A stretch of DNA of 64,000 bases from Pseudenterobacter timonensis (GCF_900021175.1 NZ_FCOP01000010.1:62001-126000), one strand, 5' to 3'. Shown: positions 8,171 to 19,832, counted from the stretch's first letter. Notes: generated by a model not told the origin, from the sequence alone. Made by a program: numbers and translations.

Positions 8171-9520
8171 ATGTCTACGCCATCTGCGCGTACTGGCGGT
8201 ACACTTGACGCCATGTTTAAAATTTCTGCCCGCGGCAGCACCGTCCGTCAGGAGATTCTGGCCGGGTTGACTACCTTCCTGGCGATGGTCTATTCCGTCA
8301 TTGTGGTGCCGGGCATGCTGGGTAAAGCGGGCTTCCCGCCTGCCGCCGTCTTTGTCGCCACCTGCCTGGTCGCCGGTTTCGGCTCTATCGTAATGGGTCT
8401 GTGGGCGAACCTGCCGCTGGCGATCGGTTGCGCCATCTCGCTCACCGCCTTTACCGCCTTTAGCCTGGTGCTGGGCCAGCATATCAGCGTGCCGGTCGCG
8501 CTGGGCGCGGTCTTCCTGATGGGTGTGCTTTTCACTGTTATCTCCGCCACCGGTATCCGCAGCTGGATTTTGCGCAATCTGCCGCAGGGCGTTGCACACG
8601 GCACCGGCATCGGTATCGGCCTCTTTCTGCTGCTGATCGCCGCCAACGGCGTCGGCTTAGTTATCAAAAATCCGCTGGATGGCCTGCCGGTAGCGCTGGG
8701 TGATTTCGACACCTTCCCGGTGATCATGTCGCTGATCGGTCTGGCGGTAATTATTGGTCTGGAAAAACTGAAGGTGCCGGGCGGCATTCTGCTGACCATT
8801 ATTGGTATCTCTATTGTCGGCCTGATTTTCGATCCGAACGTGCACTTCTCCGGTATCTTCGCGATGCCTTCCCTGAGCGATGACAAAGGTAACTCCCTGA
8901 TTGGCAGCCTGGATATCGTCGGCGCGCTCAATCCGGTTGTCCTGCCAAGCGTGCTGGCGCTGGTTATGACCGCGGTCTTCGACGCCACCGGCACCATTCG
9001 CGCCGTGGCAGGGCAGGCGAACCTGCTGGACAAAGACGGCCAGATCATCGACGGCGGCAAAGCGCTGACCACCGACTCCTTAAGCAGCGTCTTTTCCGGC
9101 CTGGTGGGCGCGGCGCCAGCGGCGGTCTATATCGAATCTGCGGCCGGTACGGCGGCGGGCGGTAAAACCGGCCTGACGGCGATCACCGTAGGCGTACTGT
9201 TCCTGCTGATCCTGTTCCTCTCTCCGCTCTCCTACTTGGTCCCCGCCTACGCGACGGCGCCAGCGCTGATGTACGTCGGGCTGTTGATGCTGAGTAACGT
9301 GGCGAAAATCGATTTCAACGATTTCGTGGACGCCATGGCCGGGCTGATTACCGCTGTGTTCATCGTGCTGACCTGTAATATCGTGACCGGCATTATGATC
9401 GGCTTCGCGTCGCTGGTGATTGGCCGCCTGGCCTCCGGCGAGTGGCGTAAGCTGAATATCGGCACCGTGGTCATCGCCATCGCGCTGGTGGCTTTCTACG
9501 CTGGCGGCTGGGCCATCTGA
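8171..9520 (+). CDS. ghxP: Guanine/hypoxanthine permease GhxP
   Basis: From ATG 8171 the product has 449 residues, exactly the length of E. coli GhxP (YjcD), and is nearly identical. It is a proton-coupled purine-base importer of the AzgA-like branch of the NCS2 family, with about 12-14 membrane segments and family motifs such as [51 protein letters not shown] and [18 protein letters not shown] (the substrate-site region). An upstream in-frame ATG at 8114 is rejected because homology starts at [10 protein letters not shown]. Confidence 0.96.
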   Translation: MSTPSARTGGTLDAMFKISARGSTVRQEILAGLTTFLAMVYSVIVVPGMLGKAGFPPAAVFVATCLVAGFGSIVMGLWANLPLAIGCAISLTAFTAFSLVLGQHISVPVALGAVFLMGVLFTVISATGIRSWILRNLPQGVAHGTGIGIGLFLLLIAANGVGLVIKNPLDGLPVALGDFDTFPVIMSLIGLAVIIGLEKLKVPGGILLTIIGISIVGLIFDPNVHFSGIFAMPSLSDDKGNSLIGSLDIVGALNPVVLPSVLALVMTAVFDATGTIRAVAGQANLLDKDGQIIDGGKALTTDSLSSVFSGLVGAAPAAVYIESAAGTAAGGKTGLTAITVGVLFLLILFLSPLSYLVPAYATAPALMYVGLLMLSNVAKIDFNDFVDAMAGLITAVFIVLTCNIVTGIMIGFASLVIGRLASGEWRKLNIGTVVIAIALVAFYAGGWAI

Positions 9521-9534
9521 TTTAACCATTCCTG

Positions 9535-9571
9535 CTAAATGGGCGGCTCTGGCCGCCTATTTTCTTTTTTA
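9535..9571 (+). terminator. Terminator after ghxP
   Basis: A GGGCGGC/GGCCGCC hairpin with a small loop is followed by TATTTTCTTTTTT, 15 nt after the ghxP stop. Confidence 0.75.
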
Positions 9572-9672
9572 AGCCCCCTCTCATTGTCATTTGCGTTACT
9601 CTGAAGAAGATAGACTGAAGGCACGATGCCTTCTGGCAGACAAGATCAAGACACACCGTAAACAGGGATCGC

Positions 9673-11319
9673 ATGGAAATCTTCTTCACAATACTCATCA
9701 TGACCCTTCTGGTCTCACTCTCCGGGGTGGTTACACGCGTGCTCCCCTTCCAGATACCGCTGCCGCTGATGCAGATCGCCATCGGCGCGTTGCTGGCGTG
9801 GCCAACCTTTGGCCTGCACGTGGAATTTGACCCGGAGCTGTTCCTCGTCCTCTTTATCCCGCCGCTGCTCTTCGCGGACGGCTGGAAAACTCCCACCCGC
9901 GAATTTCTGGAGCATGGGCGCGAAATTTTCGGTCTGGCGCTGGCGCTGGTGGTGGTAACCGTCGTCGGGATTGGCTTCCTGATTTACTGGATGGTGCCGG
10001 GTATTCCGCTGATACCCGCCTTTGCGCTGGCCGCCGTCCTCTCTCCCACCGACGCCGTGGCGCTCTCGGGGATTGTTGGCGAAGGCCGCATCCCGAAAAA
10101 GATCATGGGCATTCTGCAGGGCGAAGCGCTGATGAACGACGCTTCCGGCCTGGTGGCGTTAAAATTTGCCGTCGCCGTGGCGATGGGCACAATGGTCTTT
10201 ACCATCGGCGGCGCGACCGTTGAATTTTTCAAAGTGGCGATTGGCGGCCTGCTGGCCGGTTTTGTGGTGAGCTGGCTCTATGGCCGCTCGCTCCGCTTCC
10301 TGAGCCGCTGGGGCGGTGACGAGCCCGCCACTCAGATCGTCCTGCTGTTCCTGCTGCCGTTTGCCTCTTACCTGATTGCCGAGCATATCGGCGTGTCGGG
10401 TATCCTGGCGGCGGTGGCGGCGGGGATGACCATTACCCGCTCCGGCGTCATGCGCCGGGCGCCGCTGGCGATGCGCCTGCGCGCCAACAGCACCTGGGCG
10501 ATGCTGGAGTTTGTCTTTAACGGCATGGTCTTCCTGCTGTTGGGCCTGCAACTGCCGGGGATTATGGAATCTTCGCTGATCGCGGCAGAAGCCGATCCAA
10601 ACGTTGAAGTCTGGATGCTCTTTACCGACATCGTGCTGATCTATGTGGCGCTGATGCTGGTGCGCTTCGGCTGGCTGTGGACGATGAAAAAGTTCAGCGT
10701 TCGCTTTCTGACGAAAAAGCCGATGGAGTTTGGCTCCTGGACCACGCGGGAGCTGCTGATCGCCTCCTTTGCGGGGGTACGCGGGGCGATTACCCTGGCG
10801 GGTGTACTCTCCATTCCGCTGCTGTTACCGAGCGGCGACGTCTTTCCGGCCCGCTACGAGCTGGTGTTCCTGGCGGCGGGGGTGATTCTCTTCTCCCTCT
10901 TTGTCGGGGTGGTGATGCTGCCGATCCTGCTGCAACACCTTGATGTGGGTGACCATAGCCAGCAGTTTAAAGAAGAGCGCATCGCTCGCGCGGCGACGGC
11001 GGAGGTGGCGATTGTCGCTATCGAGAAGATGGAGGAGCGCCTGGCGGCGGATACGGAAGAGAATATTGATACGCAGCTGCTGAAAGAGGTGAGTTCCCGC
11101 GTCATCGGTAACCTGCGCCGTCGCGCCGACGGGCGTAACGACGTGGAGAGCTCCCTCCAGGAGGAGAACCTGGAGCGCCGTTTCCGCCTGGCCGCTCTGC
11201 GTTCCGAGCGTGCGGAGCTCTACCACCTGCGCGCCACCCGGCAGATCAGCAATGAGACGCTGCAAAAGCTACTGCATGACCTGGATCTGCTGGAAGCGTT
11301 ATTAATAGAGAATCCGTAG
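9673..11319 (+). CDS. yjcE: Sodium/proton antiporter family protein YjcE
   Basis: A 548-residue CPA1 (NhaP/NHE-type) antiporter, nearly identical to E. coli YjcE. Residues 1-415 hold about 12 membrane helices, including the ion-site region ALAAVLSPTDAVALSGIVGEG (SPTDAVA motif) and QGEALMNDASGLVALKFAVA (ND motif). A charged, helical cytoplasmic tail of about 130 residues (EKMEERLAADTEE, RRRADGRNDVESS) follows. It is expected to exchange Na+ or K+ for H+ at the inner membrane; the physiological role is not settled even in E. coli. Confidence 0.94.
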   Translation: MEIFFTILIMTLLVSLSGVVTRVLPFQIPLPLMQIAIGALLAWPTFGLHVEFDPELFLVLFIPPLLFADGWKTPTREFLEHGREIFGLALALVVVTVVGIGFLIYWMVPGIPLIPAFALAAVLSPTDAVALSGIVGEGRIPKKIMGILQGEALMNDASGLVALKFAVAVAMGTMVFTIGGATVEFFKVAIGGLLAGFVVSWLYGRSLRFLSRWGGDEPATQIVLLFLLPFASYLIAEHIGVSGILAAVAAGMTITRSGVMRRAPLAMRLRANSTWAMLEFVFNGMVFLLLGLQLPGIMESSLIAAEADPNVEVWMLFTDIVLIYVALMLVRFGWLWTMKKFSVRFLTKKPMEFGSWTTRELLIASFAGVRGAITLAGVLSIPLLLPSGDVFPARYELVFLAAGVILFSLFVGVVMLPILLQHLDVGDHSQQFKEERIARAATAEVAIVAIEKMEERLAADTEENIDTQLLKEVSSRVIGNLRRRADGRNDVESSLQEENLERRFRLAALRSERAELYHLRATRQISNETLQKLLHDLDLLEALLIENP

Positions 11320-11328
11320 CGTACTTTT

Positions 11329-11540
11329 CCCCTCACCCCAACCCCTCTCCCCTTTGGGGAGAGGGGCTAGATCGGCTCCCTCTCCAGAGTGGAGCAGGCC
11401 AGGGTGAAGCTCGATCGGTTCCCTCTCCTCTGTGGGGAGAGGGTTAGGGTGAGGGGCTCGATCGGTTTGGGGAGAAAACCAGCGCGCGGCCCGATCGGTT
11501 CCCTCTCCCCTATGGGGAGAGGGTTAGGGTGAGGGGAGAG
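11329..11540. repeat. Palindromic GGGGAGAGGG repeat cluster
   Basis: Three to four units of an inverted repeat (CCCTCTCCCC, short loop, GGGGAGAGGG) with flanking CCCTCACCCTAACC or its complement, separated by a GCTCGATCGGTT-type linker. The same family recurs at 15648, 26331, 27780, 44710, 44920 and 51086. The last unit runs into the 3' end of the LysR gene, which uses the repeat for its stop codon and last residues. Confidence 0.85.
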
Positions 11541-12420
11541 GGGGAACCCAAAACCCCTCGCAACATTTCAGCCACGCTTGCGCGCTATGGGAGAGATAAA
11601 CCCCGTCCCGCCAAATCATCCCCAGCTGCCAGTGCAGATCGCTCTCAAGCGGGAGCCAGCGCAGCGTGTTTTTGTCCAGCCGCTCGCAGATGGGCTGCGG
11701 CAGGATAGCGATCCCCACCCCCGCTTCCACCATCGCTGCCAGAAAATCCCACTGGCCGCTGCGCACCGCGATGCGCGGCTTCACGTTGTGGTCGTTAAAA
11801 AGCCGCATCAGCTGGCGGCTCAGGGCGAAATCTTCGTTATAGATCAGCAGCGGATGTTCGGCCAGCCGTTCAGGTTTGACGGTGTCGAGGGTGAGCCAGT
11901 CGCCGGAGCGTGGCGCCAGCACGCACAGCGGATGGCTGAAGAGGGGGAGCGTCGTCAGGCCGCTCTCCTCCTCTACGGGCAGGGCGGTCATCGCCAGATC
12001 CAGTTCCCCGTTGATCACCGCCTGCTGTACGGTAAGGCCGCCAAACTCAGCAATCTTCAGCTCCACGCCGGGGTAGCGCTGGCGAAACAGGCCGATCGGC
12101 CCGGCCATCATCATGCCCACCATCGGCGGAATACCGAGGCGCAGCAGCCCCTTGTTGAGATGGTGAATATCGCCAAGCTCCGCTTCCAACTGGCGAAACT
12201 CCGCCAGAATCGCCAGCCCGCGTTCAAACACTACCCGGCCCGTATCGGTCAGCAGCAGCTTACGCCCGTCGCGGATAAGCAGGGTACAGTTCAGTTCATC
12301 CTCGAGGTTTTTCAGCATCTTGCTGATGGTCGGCTGGGTAACGAATAACTTCTCCGCTGCGCGCGTAAAGCTCTGCTGGCGCACCACCTCGACAAAATAA
12401 CGCAGCGTTCTGATATCCAT
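11524..12420 (-). CDS. LysR-family regulator, CidR-like
   Basis: A 298-residue LysR-type regulator. The winged helix-turn-helix is residues 1-60 (MDIRTLRYFVEVVRQQSFTRAAEKLFVTQPTISKMLKNLE) and the co-inducer domain about 90-290 (RLGIPPMVGMMMAGPIGLFRQRYPGVEL, GVGIAILPQPICERL). It is divergent from a cidA/lrgA-lrgB pair, the arrangement of the cidR-cidAB systems, where the regulator responds to acetate or pyruvate overflow; that ligand is inference here. The C-terminal PPLPSP and stop lie within the palindromic repeat at 11521-11540, so the original tail may have been replaced. Confidence 0.85.
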   Translation of the reverse strand: MDIRTLRYFVEVVRQQSFTRAAEKLFVTQPTISKMLKNLEDELNCTLLIRDGRKLLLTDTGRVVFERGLAILAEFRQLEAELGDIHHLNKGLLRLGIPPMVGMMMAGPIGLFRQRYPGVELKIAEFGGLTVQQAVINGELDLAMTALPVEEESGLTTLPLFSHPLCVLAPRSGDWLTLDTVKPERLAEHPLLIYNEDFALSRQLMRLFNDHNVKPRIAVRSGQWDFLAAMVEAGVGIAILPQPICERLDKNTLRWLPLESDLHWQLGMIWRDGVYLSHSAQAWLKCCEGFWVPPLPSP

Positions 12421-12446
12421 GACTATTCCTCGCGACTATACCTTCG

Positions 12447-12461
12447 ATGATTTTAATTCAT
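12447..12461. promoter_or_regulatory. Candidate LysR-type operator between cidR-like and cidA-like genes
   Basis: ATGATTTTAATTCAT is an interrupted palindrome containing the T-N11-A signature of LysR-type sites. It lies 27 nt before the regulator start and 62 nt before the cidA/lrgA start, within their only shared promoter region. Confidence 0.5.
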
Positions 12462-12522
12462 TTCAGTCCGTTACGTGCGCTCTCTATACTGGCGCCTCGT
12501 CTCATTTCTGAGGAAATTATCC

Positions 12523-12933
12523 ATGGCCGTGGCGTTAAGTCGCGTTACGCCTGCCGTTGTGCAACGACTCCAGGTTCCCGTTCAGGTGCTGCTCTATGCG
12601 GGACTGTTTATTTTCGCTGAATACCTTGTCGGCTGGCTGCACCTGCCGCTGCCCGCCAACCTGGTGGGCATGGTGCTGATGCTGGCGCTGATCCTCTGTC
12701 GCATCGTGCCGCTGCGCTGGGTAAGGGAAGGGGCGCGCTGGCTGCTGGCGGAAATGTTGCTCTTTTTTGTCCCGGCGGTGGTGGCGGTGGTGAACTATGT
12801 ACACCTGTTGATGGTGGACGGCTGGCGCATCTTCGCGGTTATCGCCCTGAGCACGCTGATGGTGTTGGGCGCCACCGCCTGGGTGGTGGATAAAGTCTAT
12901 CGCTATGAAACCCGCGGGCAGAAGCATGTCTAA
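12523..12933 (+). CDS. CidA/LrgA family holin-like membrane protein
   Basis: A 136-residue protein from ATG 12523 (GAGGAAAT just upstream; GTG 12475 is also open). It has four membrane helices: about 20-36 (VLLYAGLFIFAEYLV), 42-60 (LPLPANLVGMVLMLALIL, the conserved L-P-x-P-G/N-L-V-G-M block), 70-95 and 100-120. Family members form holin-like inner-membrane oligomers linked to murein hydrolase control, autolysis or, in newer work, pyruvate transport with the partner LrgB. It overlaps the lrgB start by 8 nt. Confidence 0.87.
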   Translation: MAVALSRVTPAVVQRLQVPVQVLLYAGLFIFAEYLVGWLHLPLPANLVGMVLMLALILCRIVPLRWVREGARWLLAEMLLFFVPAVVAVVNYVHLLMVDGWRIFAVIALSTLMVLGATAWVVDKVYRYETRGQKHV

Positions 12934-13615
12934 CTTCCAGATAAGCGTGCTCTGTCTTGTCGCCACGCTGGTTATCTATTTTGCTAACAAGCGTCTCTAC
13001 CGCCGCTTCCGCACGCTGCCCCTGATGCCGCTGGTTTTCACCCCGATTCTGCTGGTGCTGATGCTGGTGTTCTGCCATATCTCCTGGCAGAACTACATTG
13101 GCGAATCGCACTGGCTGCTCTGGCTGCTGGGGCCGGCGACCATCGCTTTTGCCGTGCCGGTCTATGACAATCTTGCCGTAATTAAACGCCACTGGATGTC
13201 GCTGAGCGCAGGGGTGATCACCGCCACGGTAGTGGCTGTCACCAGTTCCGTCTGGCTGGCGCGACTCTTTACCCTGCCGGAGACCATCCAGCGTAGCCTG
13301 GCGGTGCGCTCGGTCACCACGCCGTTCGCGCTGGCGGCGGCCAAACCGCTGGGCGGCCAGCCGGATCTGGTGGCGCTGTTTGTGGTGGTGACCGGCGTAT
13401 TTGGTATGGCGGTGGGCGATATACTTTTTCTGCGCCTTTCCATTCGCGAAGGGATGGCGAAAGGGGCGGGCTTTGGCGCGGCATCGCACGGGGCGGGCAC
13501 GGCGCGCTCTTATGAACTCGGTCAGCAGGAAGGGGTTGTCGCCAGCCTGGTGATGATGCTCTCCGGCGTGGTAATGGTGCTGATCGCACCCCTGGTGGCG
13601 TGGGTGATGTTTTGA
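12926..13615 (+). CDS. LrgB/CidB family membrane protein
   Basis: From ATG 12926 the product is 229 residues; ATG 12905 is also in frame. It has seven or so membrane helices and family signatures GPATIAFAVPVYDN, SVTTPFALAAAKPLGG, ATHGAGT-like ASHGAGTARSYELG and a C-terminal GVVMVLIAPLVAWVMF. It is the obligate partner of the CidA/LrgA protein encoded just upstream; together they are proposed to export or import pyruvate-type metabolites or control murein hydrolases. It converges on actP across a GC-rich hairpin. Confidence 0.88.
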   Translation: MSNFQISVLCLVATLVIYFANKRLYRRFRTLPLMPLVFTPILLVLMLVFCHISWQNYIGESHWLLWLLGPATIAFAVPVYDNLAVIKRHWMSLSAGVITATVVAVTSSVWLARLFTLPETIQRSLAVRSVTTPFALAAAKPLGGQPDLVALFVVVTGVFGMAVGDILFLRLSIREGMAKGAGFGAASHGAGTARSYELGQQEGVVASLVMMLSGVVMVLIAPLVAWVMF

Positions 13616-13617
13616 TA

Positions 13618-13641
13618 CTCCCCGGCCAGACGGCCGGGGAG
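13618..13641. terminator. GC-rich hairpin between lrgB and actP 3' ends
   Basis: A perfect 8-bp CCCCGGCC/GGCCGGGG stem with a 4-nt loop sits between two convergent stop codons. No T run follows on either strand, so it is only a likely bidirectional terminator or mRNA end-protecting hairpin. Confidence 0.5.
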
Positions 13642-13648
13642 GGGAGGA

Positions 13649-15609
<1,961 letters not shown>

Positions 15610-15647
15610 CACAGAAATCTCCAGAAGTAAGGGTGGTTTGTTTTTAG

Positions 15648-15693
15648 TCCCCTCTCCCCTTTGGGGAGAGGGTTAGGGTGAGGGGAGAGGGGG
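15648..15693. repeat. Palindromic GGGGAGAGGG repeat between yjcH and acs
   Basis: One complete unit (CCCCTCTCCCC-TTT-GGGGAGAGGG with a GTTAGGGTGAGGGG arm) occupies about half of the 89-nt acs-yjcH gap, inside the operon. It could shape mRNA decay between acs and the permease genes. Confidence 0.85.
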
Positions 15694-15698
15694 AAAAA

Positions 15699-17657
15699 TT
15701 ACGATGGCATTGCGATGGCCTGCTTCTCTTCGAGCAGTTTTTCCACCACGCCAGGATCGGCGAGCGTAGAGGTATCGCCGAGGTTACTGGTGTCGCCCGC
15801 CGCAATCTTGCGCAAAATACGGCGCATGATCTTGCCGGAGCGGGTTTTCGGCAGCGAGTCGGTCCAGTGCAGCACGTCCGGCGTGGCCAGCGGACCAATC
15901 TCTTTACGCACCCAGTTACGCACCTCGGTGTAGAGCTCCGCCGACGGCTCCTCGCCGTGGTTCAGCGTCACGTAGGCGTAAATCGCCTGGCCTTTAATGT
16001 TGTGCGGAATACCGACCACCGCCGCTTCAGCGACCTTCGGATGCGCCACCAGCGCCGACTCAATCTCCGCGGTGCCCAGACGGTGGCCCGAGACGTTCAG
16101 CACATCATCCACGCGACCGGTGATCCAGTAATAGCCATCTTCGTCACGGCGTGCGCCGTCGCCGCTGAAGTACATATTTTTAAAGGTGGAGAAGTAGGTC
16201 TGCTCAAAGCGCTCGTGATCGCCAAACAGCGTCCGCGCCTGGCCCGGCCAGGAGTCGACAATCACCAGGTTGCCTTCGGTGGCCCCTTCCTGCGGGTTGC
16301 CTTCGTTGTCCACCAGCGCCGGCTGTACGCCGAAGAACGGACGGGTGGCGGAACCGGCTTTCAGCTCCGTGGCGCCCGGCAGAGGGGTGATCATGAAGCC
16401 GCCGGTTTCGGTCTGCCACCAGGTATCCATCACCGGGCACTTCTCGTTGCCGATCTTCTTCCAGTACCACTCCCAGGCTTCCGGGTTGATTGGCTCGCCC
16501 ACGGAGCCAAGAATACGCAGGGAGGAGCGGTCGGTCCCCTCCGTCGCCTTATCGCCTTCCGCCATCAGCGCGCGGATCGCCGTCGGGGCGGTGTAGAGAA
16601 TATTGACCTGGTGTTTATCCACCACCTGGCACATACGCGCAGGGGTCGGCCAGTTCGGCACCCCTTCAAACATCAGCGTGGTGGCACCGCAGGCGAGCGG
16701 ACCATAAAGCAGATAGCTGTGACCGGTGACCCAGCCCACATCGGCGGTGCACCAGTAGATGTCGCCCGGGTGATAATCAAAGACATATTTAAAGGTGGTG
16801 GCCGCGTACACCAGATAGCCGCCGGTGGTGTGCAGCACCCCTTTGGGTTTGCCGGTGGAGCCGGATGTATAAAGGATAAAGAGCGGATCTTCGGCGTTGA
16901 CCTCTACCGGCTGGTGCTGGTCGCTGGCCTTCTCAATCAGATCGTTCCACCACAGGTCGCGCCCTTCCTGCCACTCGATGTTGCCACCGGTGCGCTTAAA
17001 CACGATCACGCTGTTCACGCTCTTCACGTTCGGGTTTTTCAGCGCGTCGTCGACATTTTTCTTCAGGGGAATATGGCGCCCGGCGCGCACCCCTTCGTCA
17101 GCGGTGATCACCAGCTTCGAACTGGAATCGATAATACGCCCGGCAACCGCTTCGGGGGAGAAGCCGCCAAAAATCACCGAGTGAACCGCGCCGATGCGCG
17201 CGCAGGCGAGCATTGCCACCGCCGCTTCCGGTACCATGGGCATATAGATAGCGACCACGTCGCCTTTCTGGATCCCCTGCTCCAGCAGGACGTTGGCAAA
17301 ACGGCAGACGTCGCGGTGCAGCGCTTTATAGGAGATGTGTTTGCTCTGAGAAGCGTCGTCGCCTTCCCAGATAATAGCCGTTTCGTCGCCGCGTTCGGCA
17401 AGGTGACGATCCAGACAGTTGGCCGCCAGATTCAGCGTGCCATCTTCATACCATTTGATAGAAACATTGCCCGGGGCAAAAGAGGTGTTCTTTACCTTAT
17501 TATAAGGTTTGATCCAGTCAAGAATTTTGCCCTGCTCGCCCCAGAAGGCGTCAGGGTCGGAGACGGATTGCTGGTATTTTTCGTCATACTGCTCCGGGTT
17601 GATCAGGCAACGGTCCGCAATAGTTGCGGGAATGGCGTGTTTGTGTATTTGGCTCAT
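15699..17657 (-). CDS. acs: Acetyl-CoA synthetase Acs
   Basis: A 652-residue AMP-forming acetyl-CoA synthetase, the E. coli length. Visible motifs are the P-loop-like [11 protein letters not shown] (about residue 264), [42 protein letters not shown] and the C-terminal [11 protein letters not shown], whose GK lysine is the acetylation switch. It converts acetate, ATP and CoA to acetyl-CoA for high-affinity acetate use. ATG 17657 is preceded by GGAGAAAAAAAG. In E. coli the operon is CRP-activated; only CRP half-sites were seen upstream here. Confidence 0.98.
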   Translation of the reverse strand: MSQIHKHAIPATIADRCLINPEQYDEKYQQSVSDPDAFWGEQGKILDWIKPYNKVKNTSFAPGNVSIKWYEDGTLNLAANCLDRHLAERGDETAIIWEGDDASQSKHISYKALHRDVCRFANVLLEQGIQKGDVVAIYMPMVPEAAVAMLACARIGAVHSVIFGGFSPEAVAGRIIDSSSKLVITADEGVRAGRHIPLKKNVDDALKNPNVKSVNSVIVFKRTGGNIEWQEGRDLWWNDLIEKASDQHQPVEVNAEDPLFILYTSGSTGKPKGVLHTTGGYLVYAATTFKYVFDYHPGDIYWCTADVGWVTGHSYLLYGPLACGATTLMFEGVPNWPTPARMCQVVDKHQVNILYTAPTAIRALMAEGDKATEGTDRSSLRILGSVGEPINPEAWEWYWKKIGNEKCPVMDTWWQTETGGFMITPLPGATELKAGSATRPFFGVQPALVDNEGNPQEGATEGNLVIVDSWPGQARTLFGDHERFEQTYFSTFKNMYFSGDGARRDEDGYYWITGRVDDVLNVSGHRLGTAEIESALVAHPKVAEAAVVGIPHNIKGQAIYAYVTLNHGEEPSAELYTEVRNWVRKEIGPLATPDVLHWTDSLPKTRSGKIMRRILRKIAAGDTSNLGDTSTLADPGVVEKLLEEKQAIAMPS

Positions 17658-18080
17658 GGCTTTTTTTCTCCTTGCAGGATGTTAATAATATGTCGCAAAA
17701 ACGTTAATTGTAGGGGTATGGAGAGCTTTGTTTATTATTTGGGCGACAGATCACGCATTCCCTGCACTGTGTGAAAATTCAGCAAATGAATCTTTGAAGC
17801 TAAATAATAACCACGAATAATTATTTATAATTATCGGCAAAAAAGTTTTTTCATAACAAAGAGTTATTAATGATGATTGAAACAAATTCTTATCCAGAGC
17901 CTAATTTTCAGTGAAAAGCCCTGAACTGAAAGGCTTGCACAGCATGCCGCGCAAGTGGTACTGATTACGCGCGTTAAAAAACCCCATAAGCCAACGCAAC
18001 ACAATTCATACCCTTTCAGTATGTGTCCATATTCATGCACTTTTGCGGAAGCGGGCGCTTCATTGAGGAAGTCTGTTTTT
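17658..18080. other. Divergent acs/gltP intergenic region; nrf genes absent
   Basis: About 420 nt of AT-rich DNA that should hold the acs and gltP promoters. CRP-like half-sites are visible (GTGATCT on the minus strand near 17750 and TGTGA at 17770-17774) but no full palindrome. E. coli has the nrfABCDEFG nitrite reductase cluster at this position; no remnant is recognisable. In-frame codons upstream of gltP from 17955 are not considered coding. Confidence 0.55.
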
Positions 18081-19394
18081 ATGAAAAATTTGAAAGTCAG
18101 CCTGGCCTGGCAAATTTTGCTGGCCCTTGTGCTGGGTATCCTGCTGGGCAGCTATCTTCATTACCACAGTGAGAGCCGGGACTGGCTGATCGCTAATCTG
18201 CTCTCCCCGGCGGGCGATATTTTTATTCACCTGATCAAAATGATTGTGGTGCCGATTGTTATCTCGACCCTGGTGGTGGGGATTGCCGGGGTGGGCGACG
18301 CGAAGCAGCTTGGCCGCATTGGCGCGAAAACGATCCTCTATTTTGAAGTGATTACCACCATCGCGATTGTCGTGGGCATTACGCTGGCGAACGTCTTTCA
18401 GCCGGGCGCCGGGATCGACATGTCGCAGCTGGCGACGGTCGATATTTCAAAATACCAGAGCACCACGGCGGAGGTGCAGAGCCATGCGCACGGCCTGATG
18501 GGGACGATTCTGTCGCTGGTGCCGACCAATATCGTGGCGTCGATGGCGAAGGGCGACATGCTGCCTATCATCTTCTTCTCGGTGCTGTTTGGGCTGGGTC
18601 TGGCCTCGCTGCCCTCCAGTCACCGTGAGCCGCTGGTTACCGTCTTCCGCTCCATCTCGGAAACGATGTTTAAAGTGACCCATATGGTGATGCGCTATGC
18701 GCCGGTGGGGGTCTTTGCGCTCATCTCCGTCACCGTGGCGAACTTTGGCTTCGCCTCCCTGTGGCCGCTGGCGAAGCTGGTGATCCTGGTCCATTTCGCC
18801 ATCCTCTTCTTCGCGCTGGTGGTACTGGGCATCGTGGCGCGTATCTGCGGACTGAGCATCTGGATTTTGATCCGCATCCTGAAGGATGAACTGATTCTGG
18901 CTTACTCCACCGCCAGCTCCGAAAGCGTGCTGCCGCGCATCATCGAGAAGATGGAAGCCTACGGCGCGCCGGCCTCGATCACCAGCTTCGTGGTGCCGAC
19001 CGGCTACTCCTTTAACCTCGATGGCTCGACGCTTTACCAGAGCATCGCGGCGATCTTTATTGCCCAGCTTTACGGCATTGACCTCTCGCTGTGGCAGGAA
19101 ATTGTGCTGGTGTTGACCCTGATGGTGACCTCGAAAGGGATTGCGGGCGTGCCGGGCGTCTCCTTCGTGGTGCTGCTGGCTACCCTCGGTAGCGTCGGCA
19201 TTCCGCTGGAAGGGCTGGCCTTTATCGCCGGGGTGGACCGTATCCTGGATATGGCGCGTACCGCCCTGAACGTGGTGGGGAACGCGCTGGCGGTGCTGGT
19301 TATCGCCAAGTGGGAGCACAAGTTCGACCGCAAAAAAGCGCTCGCCTATGAGCGTGACGTGCTGGGACGTTTCGACAAGAGGGCTGGCCAGTAA
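18081..19394 (+). CDS. gltP: Glutamate/aspartate:proton symporter GltP
   Basis: From ATG 18081 the product has 437 residues, as in E. coli GltP. It belongs to the DAACS family, with eight membrane helices and two re-entrant hairpins; the conserved AYSTASSESVLPRIIEKME (serine-rich hairpin HP1), PTGYSFNLDGSTLYQSIAAIFIAQ (NMDGT-like motif) and GIAGVPGVSFVVL (HP2) are intact. It imports L-glutamate and L-aspartate with protons and is not inhibited by loss of sodium. A long REP array follows it. Confidence 0.96.
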   Translation: MKNLKVSLAWQILLALVLGILLGSYLHYHSESRDWLIANLLSPAGDIFIHLIKMIVVPIVISTLVVGIAGVGDAKQLGRIGAKTILYFEVITTIAIVVGITLANVFQPGAGIDMSQLATVDISKYQSTTAEVQSHAHGLMGTILSLVPTNIVASMAKGDMLPIIFFSVLFGLGLASLPSSHREPLVTVFRSISETMFKVTHMVMRYAPVGVFALISVTVANFGFASLWPLAKLVILVHFAILFFALVVLGIVARICGLSIWILIRILKDELILAYSTASSESVLPRIIEKMEAYGAPASITSFVVPTGYSFNLDGSTLYQSIAAIFIAQLYGIDLSLWQEIVLVLTLMVTSKGIAGVPGVSFVVLLATLGSVGIPLEGLAFIAGVDRILDMARTALNVVGNALAVLVIAKWEHKFDRKKALAYERDVLGRFDKRAGQ

Positions 19395-19397
19395 TGT

Positions 19398-19832
19398 AGA
19401 AAGCCGGGTAAGGCGAAGTGACCACCCGGCTCTTATGCACCCTTCGCCTGATGGCGCTTCGCTTATCAGGCCTACAGTATGGATAAGTCGAAAACGCCAC
19501 CCGGCTTTGTACACTCTTCGCCTGATGGCGCTTCGCTTATCAGGCCTACAGGATGAATAAGCCGAAAACGCCACCCGGCTTTGTAGACTCTTCGCCTGAT
19601 GGCGCTTCGCTTATCAGGCCTACGGGATGGATAAGCCGAAAACGCCACCCGGCTCTTGCACACTCTTCGCCTGATGGCGCTTCGCTTATCAGGCCTACGG
19701 GATGGATAAGCCGAAAACGCCACCCGGCTCTTACACACTCTTCGCCTGATGGCGCTTCGCTTATCAGGCCTACAGGATGGATAAGCCAGAAAACGTAGGC
19801 CGGGTAAGGCGAAGCCGCCACCCGGCGTTTTA
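19398..19832. repeat. Tandem REP/BIME array after gltP
   Basis: Five tandem units of 74-75 bp, each with the imperfect palindrome beginning CTTCGCCTGATGGCG and ending TATCAGGCCTAC plus the linker GGATGGATAAGCCGAAAACG; unit starts are at about 19442, 19516, 19590, 19665 and 19740. Inverted CCGGGTAAGGCGAAG half-elements flank both ends. These are REP-type elements, non-coding and probably protective of the convergent gltP and yjcO 3' ends. Confidence 0.9.

Noticed and set aside
15678-17774. 698-codon open frame antisense to acs
   Set aside because: It is the mirror of the highly GC-biased acs codons; it has no ribosome site or family resemblance, while acs is unmistakable.
19398-19832. CRISPR array after gltP
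   Set aside because: Spacer-like parts are as conserved as the palindromes and there are no cas genes; it is a REP/BIME array.
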